In this document: one piece after another, positions 34,392 through 42,856 of the stretch
Layout of the letters: the number at the start of each line of letters is the position of its first letter
How positions within the stretch are numbered: the first letter of the stretch is position 1
Assembly (NCBI RefSeq): GCF_004349245.1
Contig: NZ_SMLC01000002.1
Span: forward strand, 82,383-146,382
Direction of reading: 5' to 3'
DNA from: Actinomadura sp. 6K520
GTDB taxonomy: Bacteria; Actinomycetota; Actinomycetes; Streptosporangiales; Streptosporangiaceae
DNA length: 64,000 bases
Position numbers and translations under genes: made by a program
Notes under the pieces: generated by a model
The model's input: the letters and a program-made list of their open reading frames with translations, nothing else
Told to the model about the DNA's origin: nothing
Database searches by the model: none

Positions 34392-35099
34392 GTGGGAGCG
34401 CACGCGCACGGCTGGTGGATCCTGCTGCACCTGGTGCTCTTCGTCTTCTGGCTGGGCGGCGACCTCGGGGTGTTCTACTCCAGCCGGTTCGTCCTCAGGC
34501 CGGACCTGACCCCCGCCGCACGCGCCACCGCGCTCAGCGTGATGAGCGGGCTCGACCTCGGCCCGAAGATCTGCCTGGTGCTGTTCCTGCCGAGCGGCGT
34601 GACGCTCATGGCGCTGGAGCCGCACGGCGCGGAGCTGTTCGGCGTGCCCGTCTTCGGCCGGTGGCAGGTCGTGCTCGTGTGGCTGCTGGCCCTCGGCTGG
34701 CTGGCCGCCACGATCGCCGACCACCGCACGCACGGGCGCTTCCCGTGGGTGCGCCGCGCCGACTGGGCGGTCCGGATCGGGCTGATCGCCGCGCTCGCCG
34801 CCCTGTCCGCGTACACGCTGCTCGCCGACCGGCCGTTCGGCGTCACCACCGACCCGCGCTGGCTCGGCGGCAAGGTCGCGCTCTACACCGCCGCCATCGC
34901 CTGCGGGCTCGGCATCCGGCTCACCCTGCGCCCCTTCGGCCCCGCGTTCGGCGCGCTGATGGGCGGGGGCTCCACCCCGGAGGTCGAGCGCACGCTCAAG
35001 CGCGCCGTGGACGGGTGCCTGCCGTACGTGTTCGGCATCTGGGCGTCCGTCCTGGGCGCCGCCGTCCTGGGCGTGCTCAAGCCCGGCGCCAACCTGTGA
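34392..35099 (+). CDS. multi-pass membrane protein (CopD-like character)
   Basis: 235 residues with about five to six hydrophobic helices. The first helix region carries His residues (AHAHGWWILLHLVLFVFWLGGDL), as in heme- or metal-binding CopD/DUF2269-type membrane proteins, but the match is only in character. GTG 34392 has GGGAGG five bases upstream. A GAAAC-type operator sits immediately in front, tying it to the regulon of the nearby catabolic genes. It is convergent with the IclR gene. Confidence 0.7.
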   Translation: MGAHAHGWWILLHLVLFVFWLGGDLGVFYSSRFVLRPDLTPAARATALSVMSGLDLGPKICLVLFLPSGVTLMALEPHGAELFGVPVFGRWQVVLVWLLALGWLAATIADHRTHGRFPWVRRADWAVRIGLIAALAALSAYTLLADRPFGVTTDPRWLGGKVALYTAAIACGLGIRLTLRPFGPAFGALMGGGSTPEVERTLKRAVDGCLPYVFGIWASVLGAAVLGVLKPGANL

Positions 35100-35112
35100 C
35101 GTGGGCCCCGCC

Positions 35113-35937
35113 TCAGCCGCCGCCGTGGCCGAGCTTGCCGGACACCCGCGCCGCGGCCTCCAGCAGCGGCGGCGCGCACTCGGCCAGCCGGGGCCGGAAC
35201 CGGGTCTGCGGGCCGGCCACGCTCAGCGCCGCGATCACCCGGCCGTCGTGGTCGAAGACCGGCGCGGCGATCGAGGCGGTCCCCTCTTGGCGCTCGCCCT
35301 GGGAGGATGCGTAGCCGCGCTTGCGGATCGTGGCGAGCTCCCTGCGCAGGCGCTCCTCGTCCACGATCGTCCGGTCGGTCAGCGCCTCCAGCCCGTGCCG
35401 GCCGAGCAGCGCGCCGACCTCGGCCTCGTCGAGGAAGGCCAGGATCGCCTTGGACGAGCTGCCGGCGTGCAGCGGGTACGGGATGCCGAGGCTGACCTCG
35501 ACGCGGAGCTCGTGCGGCGGCACGACCTGGTCGACGTAGAGCCGGGTGTCGCCGCGGCGGATCGACAGGGTGGCGGTCTCCCCGAGCTGCTGGGCGAGGC
35601 GGCGCAGCTCGGGCGCCGCCAGCGCGCGCAGGTCCATCCTGGCGAGGTAGGCGCGGCCGAGCGCGATCGCGGCGTGCCCGAGCGCGTACCGGCGGGTCAC
35701 CGGGTCGACGGCGATCAGGTCGCGGCTGCGCAGCGCGGTCAGGATGCGGTGCACGGCGGCCTTGGTGAGCCCCAGCTCGGTGGCGATCTCGGTCACCCCG
35801 AGGTCCGGCCGGCCGCTGCGGCCGAACAGCAGCAGGACGTCCATCGCGCGCTCGACGGCGGCGATCGACCGGCTCTGCCCCTCGCCCTCCTCGGCGGGGG
35901 ACGCGGAGACGCTCCGGGAGGTCGCGCTACGCGACAC
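35113..35937 (-). CDS. IclR-family transcriptional regulator (candidate regulator of the GAAAC sites)
   Basis: 274 residues: a Ser/Glu-rich leader, the winged helix (about 24-85: LGVTEIATELGLTKAAVHRIL) and the IclR effector domain, with PYPLHAGSSSKAILAFL and SIAAPVFDHDGRVIAALSVAG. GTG 35937 has GGAAGGAA upstream. It is divergent from the flavin-reductase gene that starts the catabolic gene series, and two GAAAC/GTTTC sites lie in the shared gap. IclR proteins bind such short inverted repeats and often respond to pathway substrates. Control of the downstream genes is inferred from position and site distribution. Confidence 0.92.
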   Translation of the reverse strand: MSRSATSRSVSASPAEEGEGQSRSIAAVERAMDVLLLFGRSGRPDLGVTEIATELGLTKAAVHRILTALRSRDLIAVDPVTRRYALGHAAIALGRAYLARMDLRALAAPELRRLAQQLGETATLSIRRGDTRLYVDQVVPPHELRVEVSLGIPYPLHAGSSSKAILAFLDEAEVGALLGRHGLEALTDRTIVDEERLRRELATIRKRGYASSQGERQEGTASIAAPVFDHDGRVIAALSVAGPQTRFRPRLAECAPPLLEAAARVSGKLGHGGG

Positions 35938-35985
35938 GGCGGTTCCTTCCGACGGGGTGGGGTCAGCCGCAGTCTAGGGCATCGC

Positions 35986-36002
35986 GTTTCCCTTGACGGA
36001 AC
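35986..36002. promoter_or_regulatory. GTTTC-N7-GGAAC site in the iclR/flavin-reductase gap
   Basis: GTTTC at 35986-35990 and GGAAC at 35998-36002, seven bases apart, one mismatch from the GTTTC-N7-GAAAC pattern. It lies 48 bases upstream of the IclR gene and would suit autoregulation. Confidence 0.5.
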
Positions 36003-36064
36003 ACTTGTCACCGCCCGGGGCGTTGACACCCGCTCCGCGGCCTCGTTACCGTGAGTGGGACGGT

Positions 36065-36081
36065 GTTTCCGTTAGCGAAAC
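36065..36081. promoter_or_regulatory. GTTTC-N7-GAAAC operator before the monooxygenase operon
   Basis: An exact inverted repeat, GTTTC (36065-36069), CGTTAGC, GAAAC (36077-36081), ending 15 bases before the GTG of the flavin reductase fusion. A weaker third half site (GGGAC, 36057-36061) is three bases upstream, giving the composite layout in reverse orientation. Confidence 0.65.
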
Positions 36082-36096
36082 GAAGGGCGCGGTGCC

Positions 36097-37401
36097 GTGG
36101 CGGTCGACGCACAGACCTTCCGTTCGGTGCTCGGCCAGTGGCCGACCGGTGTCGCCGTGGTCACCACCACCTCCGGGGACGGATGGCACGGCATGACCGC
36201 GGGCTCGTTCTGCAGCGTCAGCCTCGACCCGCCCCTGGTGCTGGTCTGCCTGTCCCGGGACATCCACACGCACGCGCTCGTCGAACGCAGCGGCGTCTTC
36301 GCGGTCAGCTTCCTCGGCAAGGACCAGGCGGTCATCGGCCACCGGTTCGCCGGGCGCGGGACCGGCGACCGGTTCGCGCACGGCACCTGGACCCCGGCCC
36401 CCACCGGGGCGCCCGTGCTGGCGGAGGCGCTCGGCCGACTCGACTGCCGGGTGGTGTACGCGTATCCGGGCGGCGACCACACCATCTTCGTGGGCGAGGT
36501 GCTGACCGCCGAGACGCCGCGGCGCACCGCGCCGCTGCTGTTCCACTCCCGCGCCTGGGGGCAGCTGGCCGACCCGCTGCCGGACGAGGTGACGATCGCC
36601 GACACCGGGCTGGCCGCCGCGCTGCACCGCGGGCTCGCCGCCTCCGGCGGCGCGCCCGCCCGCGTCACCCGGGCCGGTGCCGCCCGGCTGCTGGAGTCGG
36701 TCCGCGCGGCCGGTGTCCGGGTCCGGACGCCGGTCCCGCCCGGCCCGCTGCCGGACAGCGCGCAACCGGACAGCGCGCAACCGGACGGCGCGCAACCGGA
36801 CGGCGCGGCGCACGGCGCCCGGTGCCCGTCGTGGTCGGTCCTGGTCGAGGACGCGGCGTCCCTGACACGGGTCCCCCGCGACTCGCCGGTGACGGCCGAG
36901 ATCGCGGACGGGCCGCACGCGCCCCGCCTGATCGCGGCGGCCCGCACACGGGGCCTGGCCGTGGTGGGCCGGGTGAGCGACGTCTTCGCGCCCGGCCGCG
37001 AGGCCGCCGTGCTCGCCGCCGTCGACCGGCTGGCCGCCGCCGGGTGCGCCGAGATCGCGCTCGACGAGGGCGCCGAGGCCGCCTCGCCGCTGCTCGTCCG
37101 CAACGTGCTCCAGGAGGCGGTGGCGCGGGCCCGGCCGGTGCCGCTGCGGGTGCGGCTGCGCGAGGCGTACGGGCTCGGCCTGGCCAACGCGCTGACCGCG
37201 ATGAAGAGCGGTGTACGGAGCTTCGACGTGACGCTCGGCGGCATCGACGGCGGCCTGTGCGCGGAGGACCTGCTGTTCCTGGCCGACCGGCTCGACGTCG
37301 CCACCCCGATCGACAGGGCCGCCCTGGTGGCCGCCGCCGCGGACCTGGAGGCGCTCTGGGGGTCGGCCCTACCCGGCCGCACCCACCGGGCCGCCTCCTG
37401 A
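36097..37401 (+). CDS. flavin reductase fused to an HMG-CoA lyase-like pseudoenzyme domain
   Basis: 434 residues. Residues 1 to about 165 are a HpaC/ActVB-type flavin reductase (FRSVLGQWPTGVAVVTT, GMTAGSFCSVSLDPPLVLVC), which supplies reduced flavin to a partner monooxygenase, probably the next gene. A linker has four copies of a 15-base repeat (QPDSAQPDSAQPDGA). Residues about 280-430 match the C-terminal half of HMG-CoA lyase-type TIM barrels (VVGRVSDVFAPGREAAVLAA, EAYGLGLANALTAMKSGVRS). In active lyases the metal-binding HFHDT is here RLREA, the catalytic Cys loop is missing, and the N-terminal barrel half is absent. The tail cannot be an active lyase and may be a docking or regulatory domain. 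GTG start at 36097. Confidence 0.82.
   Translation: MAVDAQTFRSVLGQWPTGVAVVTTTSGDGWHGMTAGSFCSVSLDPPLVLVCLSRDIHTHALVERSGVFAVSFLGKDQAVIGHRFAGRGTGDRFAHGTWTPAPTGAPVLAEALGRLDCRVVYAYPGGDHTIFVGEVLTAETPRRTAPLLFHSRAWGQLADPLPDEVTIADTGLAAALHRGLAASGGAPARVTRAGAARLLESVRAAGVRVRTPVPPGPLPDSAQPDSAQPDGAQPDGAAHGARCPSWSVLVEDAASLTRVPRDSPVTAEIADGPHAPRLIAAARTRGLAVVGRVSDVFAPGREAAVLAAVDRLAAAGCAEIALDEGAEAASPLLVRNVLQEAVARARPVPLRVRLREAYGLGLANALTAMKSGVRSFDVTLGGIDGGLCAEDLLFLADRLDVATPIDRAALVAAAADLEALWGSALPGRTHRAAS
36751..36810. repeat. 15-bp tandem repeat, 4 copies
   Basis: Four adjacent 15-base units (starting at 36751, 36766, 36781 and 36796) coding for PDSAQ/PDGAQ in the linker of the flavin reductase fusion. The frame is kept whatever the copy number. 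Confidence 0.92.
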
Positions 37402-37424
37402 CCAGTTCGAAGGGAATGCAGCCG

Positions 37425-38708
37425 ATGACCCAGCCGAGCACGCCGACCGGCGCACGGCTCGTGGAGCAGATGACCGACGCCGAGCGGGCGCGGGCGGAGC
37501 GCGTGGATGCCGTCCTGCCGCGGCTGCGCGCGGCCGCCGCCGCCGCGGACGCCGCCGCCGAGTTCCCGTCCGGGCACGTGGCGCTGCTGCGCGACGCCGG
37601 GCTGCTCGGCCTCGTGGTGCCCGCGGAGTACGGCGGGCTCGGCGGCGGCCTGCGCGACCTGGCCGCCGCCACCTACGCGATGGGCACGGCCTGCCCGTCC
37701 ACCGCGCTGTCGTACTTCTTCCACAACACCAGCGCCTCGCGCGGCCTGCTGCCGCTGGAGGCGATCGAGGCCGGGCTGTTCGAGGGCGACGACGAGGTGA
37801 AGCCCGTGCGGGCGTTCGCCGAGAAGGTGCTGAACCGGATGGCCGCCGGGACGTGGATGGCCAACTTCGCCAGCGAGGAGGTCAAGTCCTCCAGCGCCAA
37901 CATCGCCATCGCCACGACCGCGTCCCCCGCCGAGGGCGGCTGGCTGCTCAACGGCGTGAAGTCGTTCGGCTGCGCGACGGGCGTCGCCGACACCTACCTG
38001 GTGACCGCCCGGCTCGACGGCACCACCGGCGCCGACGGGCTGGCGCTGTTCCTGGTGCCGCGCGACGCGCCGGGCGTCGTCTCCCGCGAGCCGTGGAACG
38101 GGCTCGGGATGCGGGCCTCCAACAACCACGGCGTGACGCTCACCGACGTGTTCGTCCCGGCGGAGGAGGCGCTGACCGTCCCCGGCGCGTTCGTGCGGAT
38201 GCTGCGGATGAGCCGCGGCAGCTTCGTCGGCAACCAGCTCGCCATCGCGGCCTGCTACCTGGGCGCGACGCAGCACGTCTACGACTTCGCCGTCGAGCGG
38301 CTCACCCGGCGGACCTTCGCCGACTCCGGCCGGCCGATCGCGTCCTCGCCGATGCACCAGGTGATCATCGGGGACATGACCGAGCGGCTGGAGACGGCCT
38401 ACCTGTGGATCCGCCGCCAGCTCGAACTGGAGACCTCCGAGCCGCCGCTGCTGCCGAAGGGCGAGGTGTACCGCCAGTGGCGGATCGCCAAGGGCGACAT
38501 CACCGAGGCGTGCTTCCAGGTCGTGCTGGGCGCGTTCAAGGCGTGCGGCACCTCCGCGGCCACGATGGACGGGGTGATCGGGCGGGCGCTGCGCGACCTC
38601 GCGATGGGACTGGTGATGACCTTCCCGGCGGAGCGGGGCCGCCTTGAGGCCGCCCAGGTCATCACGGAGAACAAGGAGAACGAGTTGTTCGCGAGCGTCC
38701 AGCGGTGA
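37425..38708 (+). CDS. flavin-dependent monooxygenase/acyl-CoA dehydrogenase-fold protein
   Basis: 427 residues of acyl-CoA dehydrogenase fold: LGLVVPAEYGGLGGGL, the middle beta domain with LLNGVKSFGCATGVADTYLV, and a C-terminal helical domain. Directly following a flavin reductase, it fits group D two-component monooxygenases (HpaB, HsaA and DszC relatives), which hydroxylate with reduced flavin and oxygen. A plain acyl-CoA dehydrogenase is the alternative. ATG 37425 has AAGGGA about nine bases upstream. The stop overlaps the GTG of the aldehyde dehydrogenase gene. Confidence 0.8.
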   Translation: MTQPSTPTGARLVEQMTDAERARAERVDAVLPRLRAAAAAADAAAEFPSGHVALLRDAGLLGLVVPAEYGGLGGGLRDLAAATYAMGTACPSTALSYFFHNTSASRGLLPLEAIEAGLFEGDDEVKPVRAFAEKVLNRMAAGTWMANFASEEVKSSSANIAIATTASPAEGGWLLNGVKSFGCATGVADTYLVTARLDGTTGADGLALFLVPRDAPGVVSREPWNGLGMRASNNHGVTLTDVFVPAEEALTVPGAFVRMLRMSRGSFVGNQLAIAACYLGATQHVYDFAVERLTRRTFADSGRPIASSPMHQVIIGDMTERLETAYLWIRRQLELETSEPPLLPKGEVYRQWRIAKGDITEACFQVVLGAFKACGTSAATMDGVIGRALRDLAMGLVMTFPAERGRLEAAQVITENKENELFASVQR

Positions 38709-40156
38709 ACTCCCCGCACCGTGACCTGGTGGCCGGGGAGTGGGCCGCGGCTCCCGGCGGCGGGCCCGTCCTGGAGGACCCGGCCACCGGTGAGGAGGCC
38801 GGGCCCGCCCCCGTCACCGGCCCCGCGCGGCTGGAACGGGCGCTGGCCGCGGCCGGCGACGCGGCGGAGGGCTGGGCCGCGCGCCCCGCCGCCGAGCGCG
38901 CCGAGCTGCTGGACGCGGTCGCGGGCACCCTGGAACCGGTGACCCGGGAGATCGCCGCCCTGGAGGCGGCGGCCACCGGCGTCCCGATCCGGCAGGCGGT
39001 CCCGCTCGGCGTCATCGTGCCGGGGTCGTTCCGGCTGGCCGCCGAGCAGTTGCGCGGCGGCGGGCTGGAGACGTCCTTCACCCGCGAGGACGGCGGGGTG
39101 GCCGAGGTGCGGCGGCTGCCGTGGGGGCCCGCCCTGTGCCTGGTCCCGTGGAACGCGCCCGCCCCGATGGCCGCGCACAAGGTGGCCAACGCGCTGGCCG
39201 CGGGCTGCCCGGCGATCCTCAAGCCCAGCGAGTACGCGCCGTACGGGGCCCAGCGGTTCGCCGAGGCCGTCGGTGCCGCGCTCGCGGACCGGGGCGTCCC
39301 CGGCGGGGTCTTCCAGCTCGTGCACGGTACCGGGGCCACCGGCGCGCGGCTGACCGCCGACCCGCGGATCCGCGCGGTCTCGTTCACCGGCGGCGCCGCG
39401 GGCGGCCGGTCGGTCGCCGCCGCCTGCGCGGCCGGGATCAAGCCCGTCCAGCTGGAGCTCGGCGGCAACAACCCCCTGGTCGTGATGCCGGACGCCGACC
39501 CCGGCCGGGCCGCGCGGACCGCCGTGGACCTGCTCACCACGCTCAACGGCCAGTGGTGCCGGGCGCTCGGCCGGCTCATCGTGCCCGAGCCCCTCCAGGA
39601 CGCGCTGCTGGAGGCGATCGGCGAACGGCTCGCGGCGCTGCGCGCGGGCCCGCCGCTGGACGAGGACACCGACCTCGGGCCGCTGGTGCACTCGCGCCAC
39701 CGCGACCTGGTCGCCGCCCGGCGGGACGCGCTCGGCGGCCGGGTCCTCGCCACCACCAAGGTCCCGGACGAGGGCAGCTACCTGGCCCCCGCGCTGGTCA
39801 CGGACGTCGACCCCGGCGACGCCACCGAGGAGATCTTCGGGCCGGTCGCCACCGTCCACCCCTACCGGACGCTGGACGAGGCGGTGGCCCTGGCCAACGG
39901 CACCGCGTACGGGCTCGAAGGGTACGTGACCGGCACCGACGAGGACGCGGCCCTCGCCGTGGCGCGGCGCGTCCGCGCCGGGGAGGTGAAGGTCAACGGC
40001 TCCAGCGTGCTGAGCCTGCACCTGTTCGCGCCCCGTCCCGCGTGGGGGGCGTCCGGGCTGGGCGAGGAGGGCACGGCCGAGACCCTGCGGTTCTTCACCA
40101 ACCCGCGGGTCGTCGGCGTGGAGAACGGGTTCGCCCTGCACTCCCGGGAGCCGTGA
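38705..40156 (+). CDS. NAD(P)-dependent aldehyde dehydrogenase
   Basis: 483 residues with VPWNAPAPMAAHK, KPSEYAP, VSFTGGAAGG, the catalytic Glu motif LELGGNNP and the catalytic Cys in NGQWCRALGR. The C-terminal motif EEIFGPVATVHPY is standard. It oxidises an aldehyde to the acid. Vanillin- and benzaldehyde-type enzymes are of this kind; the substrate here is unknown. A formyl group or the phytol-derived aldehyde are candidates if the neighbouring pathway is chlorophyll breakdown. It is translationally coupled on both sides. Confidence 0.9.
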   Translation: MNSPHRDLVAGEWAAAPGGGPVLEDPATGEEAGPAPVTGPARLERALAAAGDAAEGWAARPAAERAELLDAVAGTLEPVTREIAALEAAATGVPIRQAVPLGVIVPGSFRLAAEQLRGGGLETSFTREDGGVAEVRRLPWGPALCLVPWNAPAPMAAHKVANALAAGCPAILKPSEYAPYGAQRFAEAVGAALADRGVPGGVFQLVHGTGATGARLTADPRIRAVSFTGGAAGGRSVAAACAAGIKPVQLELGGNNPLVVMPDADPGRAARTAVDLLTTLNGQWCRALGRLIVPEPLQDALLEAIGERLAALRAGPPLDEDTDLGPLVHSRHRDLVAARRDALGGRVLATTKVPDEGSYLAPALVTDVDPGDATEEIFGPVATVHPYRTLDEAVALANGTAYGLEGYVTGTDEDAALAVARRVRAGEVKVNGSSVLSLHLFAPRPAWGASGLGEEGTAETLRFFTNPRVVGVENGFALHSREP

Positions 40157-41301
40157 TGGCGCCGGTGCCGGTGCTGGTGGCAGGGGCGGGCCCGGTGGGG
40201 CTCACCGCGGCGCTGGCCCTGGCGCGCCGCGGTGTCCGGGTCACCGTGCTGGAGGCGGAACCGGGGCTGGCCGCGGAGTCGCGTGCGTCCACCTTCCATC
40301 CGCCGTCGCTGGAGATGCTGGACGGGCTCGGCGTGCTGGAGCCGCTGCTGGAGCGCGGCCTGGTCTCCCGGACCTTCCAGTACCGGGAACGGCGCGGCGG
40401 CGTCGTCGCCGAACTGGACCTGGCGGTGCTGGCGGGCGACACGCCGTACCCGTTCCGCGTCCAGTGCGAGCAGGGCAAGCTCACCCCGATCCTGCGCGAC
40501 CACCTCGTGGCCGCGGGCGGTGCGGTCCGGTTCGGCGCGGCCGTGCGCGCGGTCCGGCCGGGCCCGGACGGGGTGGAGGTGACGACGTCCGCCGGCGACC
40601 GGGTCAGCGGCGCCTGGCTGATCGGCGCGGACGGCGCCGGCTCGGCGGTGCGGCAGGACCTGGGCATCGGCTTCGACGGCATGACCTACCCCGAGCGGTT
40701 CCTGGTCGCCTCCACCCGGACCGCCGTCGAGGACCTGCTGCCCGGCATCGCCGCGGTGAACTACGTCTTCGACCCCGGCGAATGGCTGGTGCTGCTGCGC
40801 ACCCCGGACCACTGGCGGGTCCTGTTCCCGACCCCCGAGGACACCCCCGACGCCGGCGAGCTGGCGCGGCTGCCCGAGCGCCTGCGCGGGGTCGCCGACG
40901 TCACCTGGGACGTCGCGCACGCCAGCCTGTACCGCGTGCACCAGCGCGTGGCGGAGACGTTCCGGACGGGCCGGGTGCTGCTGGCCGGGGACGCGGCGCA
41001 CGTCAACAATCCGCTCGGCGGCATGGGCATGAACAGCGGCATCCACGACGCGGTGCTGCTGGCGGGCGCGCTCGCGGACGTCCTGGCGGGCGGCCCGGAG
41101 GCCCTGCTCGACGCCGTCGCCGCCGCCCGCCGCGACGTCGCGCGGTCGTTCGTCGGCCGGCTGACCCACGCCAACTGGGAGCGGATGCGCGACCCGGCCG
41201 GGTACCGGGACGAGCTCCGGAGGCTGGCCGGAGACCCCGCCGCGGCCCGCCGGCACCTGCTGCGCACGTCGATGATCGCCTCGCTGCGGGACGTCGCGTG
41301 A
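40156..41301 (+). CDS. FAD-dependent aromatic monooxygenase (PHBH fold)
   Basis: 381 residues with the three flavin motifs of the p-hydroxybenzoate hydroxylase fold: GAGPVGLTAALALARRG near the start, the DG motif GADGAGSAVRQDLG, and the GD motif LLAGDAAHVNNPLGGMGMNSG. It inserts one oxygen into an electron-rich ring with NAD(P)H. ATG 40156 shares a base with the preceding stop, so it is co-translated with the aldehyde dehydrogenase. In a tetrapyrrole pathway it could oxidise a linear bilin or pyrrole, but this is speculation. Confidence 0.9.
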   Translation: MAPVPVLVAGAGPVGLTAALALARRGVRVTVLEAEPGLAAESRASTFHPPSLEMLDGLGVLEPLLERGLVSRTFQYRERRGGVVAELDLAVLAGDTPYPFRVQCEQGKLTPILRDHLVAAGGAVRFGAAVRAVRPGPDGVEVTTSAGDRVSGAWLIGADGAGSAVRQDLGIGFDGMTYPERFLVASTRTAVEDLLPGIAAVNYVFDPGEWLVLLRTPDHWRVLFPTPEDTPDAGELARLPERLRGVADVTWDVAHASLYRVHQRVAETFRTGRVLLAGDAAHVNNPLGGMGMNSGIHDAVLLAGALADVLAGGPEALLDAVAAARRDVARSFVGRLTHANWERMRDPAGYRDELRRLAGDPAAARRHLLRTSMIASLRDVA

Positions 41302-41320
41302 CGCCCGGTGCGGTCGCCTG

Positions 41321-42745
41321 ATGCCCGGTGAGATCGTCCGGGAGAACCCGGCCCGGCTGGACGAGGTCGTCGGCCGGGTGCCGGTCGCGGACGACGCCGA
41401 GGTCGACCGGGCAGTCCGGGAGGCCGAGGCCCGGCAGCGCGACTGGTGCCGCGTGCCGGTCGAAGACCGGGCCGCCGCGCTGCTCCGGGCCGCCGACGCG
41501 GTCGACGCGATGCCAGGCGTGGCGGAGCTGCTGGCCCGCGAGTCCGGCAAGCCGCGCGCCGACTGCGCCGGCGAGCTGCGGTTCGCCGCCGCCTACCTGC
41601 GCTGGGCGGCGGAGCGCACGCCCGCGGTGTTCGCGGACCACGAGACCGACGACGCGGCCGGGCGGCTCGTCCTGCGCCGGCGCCCCTACGGGGTCGTCGC
41701 GGCCATCACCCCCTGGAACGCGCCCGTCATCCTCACGCTGCTGAAGGCCGGTCCCGCGCTGGCGGCCGGGAACACGGTGGTGGTCAAGCCGTCGCCGCTC
41801 GCGCCGCTGGCGGTCACCCGCGTCATGGCGGCGTTCCCGCCGGGGCTCGTGCGGGTCGTGCACGGCCATGCCGGGACCGCGCGGGCGCTCGCCGGCCACT
41901 CCCGCGTGCACCGCGTCGCGTTCACCGGCGGCGCGGAGGCGGGCCGCGCCATCGGGGCGGCCGCCGCCAAGGCGATCACCCCCGCGCTGCTGGAGCTGGG
42001 CGGCAACGACCCGGTGGTGCTGCTCGACGACGCGGACCTCGCGGACGCGGCGATGGACCGGCTGGTGCTGGCGTCCTTCGCCACCGCGGGCCAGGTGTGC
42101 ATGGCCGCCAAGCGCCTGTACGTCCCGAGGGCGCGGCTGGCCGAGGTCCGCGACGCCTACCTGGCGGCGGCCGCGCGGACGCTGGTGCTCGGCGACCCCC
42201 TCGACGCCGCGACCACGGTCGGCCCGGTCATCTCGGCCGCGGCGGCGGACCGCGTCCGGGCGCTGGTCTCCGGCTCGCGGCGGCGGGGCGGCACCGTCAC
42301 CGGGCTGGGCACCGTCACGGCCGACATGGGACGCGGGCACTTCGTCCGGCCCGCCCTGGTCACGGACGTGGCCGACGACGCGCCGGTGGTGGCCGAAGAG
42401 CAGTTCGGCCCGGTCGTGCCGCTGCTGGCCTACGACGACGAGGACGAGGTGGTGGCGCGCGCCAACGCGGGCGACCTCGGCCTCGGCGCGTCGGTCTGGT
42501 CCGCCGACGAGGAGCGGGCGTTCGCGTTCGCCCGCCGCTTCGACGCGGGCTTCACCTTCGTCAACACCCACAACCGCACCGGGATGGCGCTGCGCGCGCC
42601 GTTCGGCGGCGTGAAGCGCAGCGGGCACGGCCGCGAGTACGGCACCGAGGGCCTGCTTGAGTACGCGCAGACGTGCGCGATCCACGCCCCCGCCGCGTTC
42701 CGCGCGGACGGCACCGGCATGAGCGCGGGCGCCTACCCCTCCTGA
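41321..42745 (+). CDS. NAD(P)-dependent aldehyde dehydrogenase (second copy)
   Basis: 474 residues: ITPWNAPVILTLLKAGPALA, VKPSPLAPLAV, VAFTGGAEAGR, LELGGNDPVVL and the catalytic Cys in GQVCMAAKR; EEQFGPVVPLLAY near the end. It is a distinct paralogue of the enzyme at 38,705-40,156 and closes the oxidative gene block. ATG 41321 has a weak ribosome site and lies 19 bases after the previous stop. Confidence 0.9.
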   Translation: MPGEIVRENPARLDEVVGRVPVADDAEVDRAVREAEARQRDWCRVPVEDRAAALLRAADAVDAMPGVAELLARESGKPRADCAGELRFAAAYLRWAAERTPAVFADHETDDAAGRLVLRRRPYGVVAAITPWNAPVILTLLKAGPALAAGNTVVVKPSPLAPLAVTRVMAAFPPGLVRVVHGHAGTARALAGHSRVHRVAFTGGAEAGRAIGAAAAKAITPALLELGGNDPVVLLDDADLADAAMDRLVLASFATAGQVCMAAKRLYVPRARLAEVRDAYLAAAARTLVLGDPLDAATTVGPVISAAAADRVRALVSGSRRRGGTVTGLGTVTADMGRGHFVRPALVTDVADDAPVVAEEQFGPVVPLLAYDDEDEVVARANAGDLGLGASVWSADEERAFAFARRFDAGFTFVNTHNRTGMALRAPFGGVKRSGHGREYGTEGLLEYAQTCAIHAPAAFRADGTGMSAGAYPS

Positions 42746-42808
42746 GCCCGCGCCCCAGGGCCATTGCCTTCCCGCGCCCCGGAGTGCTTAATTGAGGTGG
42801 CCATATTG

Positions 42809-42833
42809 GAAACTCTGTTTCTCTCATGGAAAC
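42809..42833. promoter_or_regulatory. GAAAC-N3-GTTTC-N7-GAAAC composite operator (secreted hydrolase)
   Basis: GAAAC 42809-42813, TCT, GTTTC 42817-42821, TCTCATG, GAAAC 42829-42833, all three half sites exact. The inner repeat extends to CTCTGTTTC/GAAACAGAG, nine-base arms. It lies 23 bases before the hydrolase ATG. The strongest copy of the motif in the window. Confidence 0.72.
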
Positions 42834-42856
42834 AGAGGTTTGCCTTCGGAGGCAGC

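Noticed and set aside
34392..35099. Assignment as copper resistance protein CopD
   Set aside because: Only helix number and His near the first helix agree; no firm motif match.
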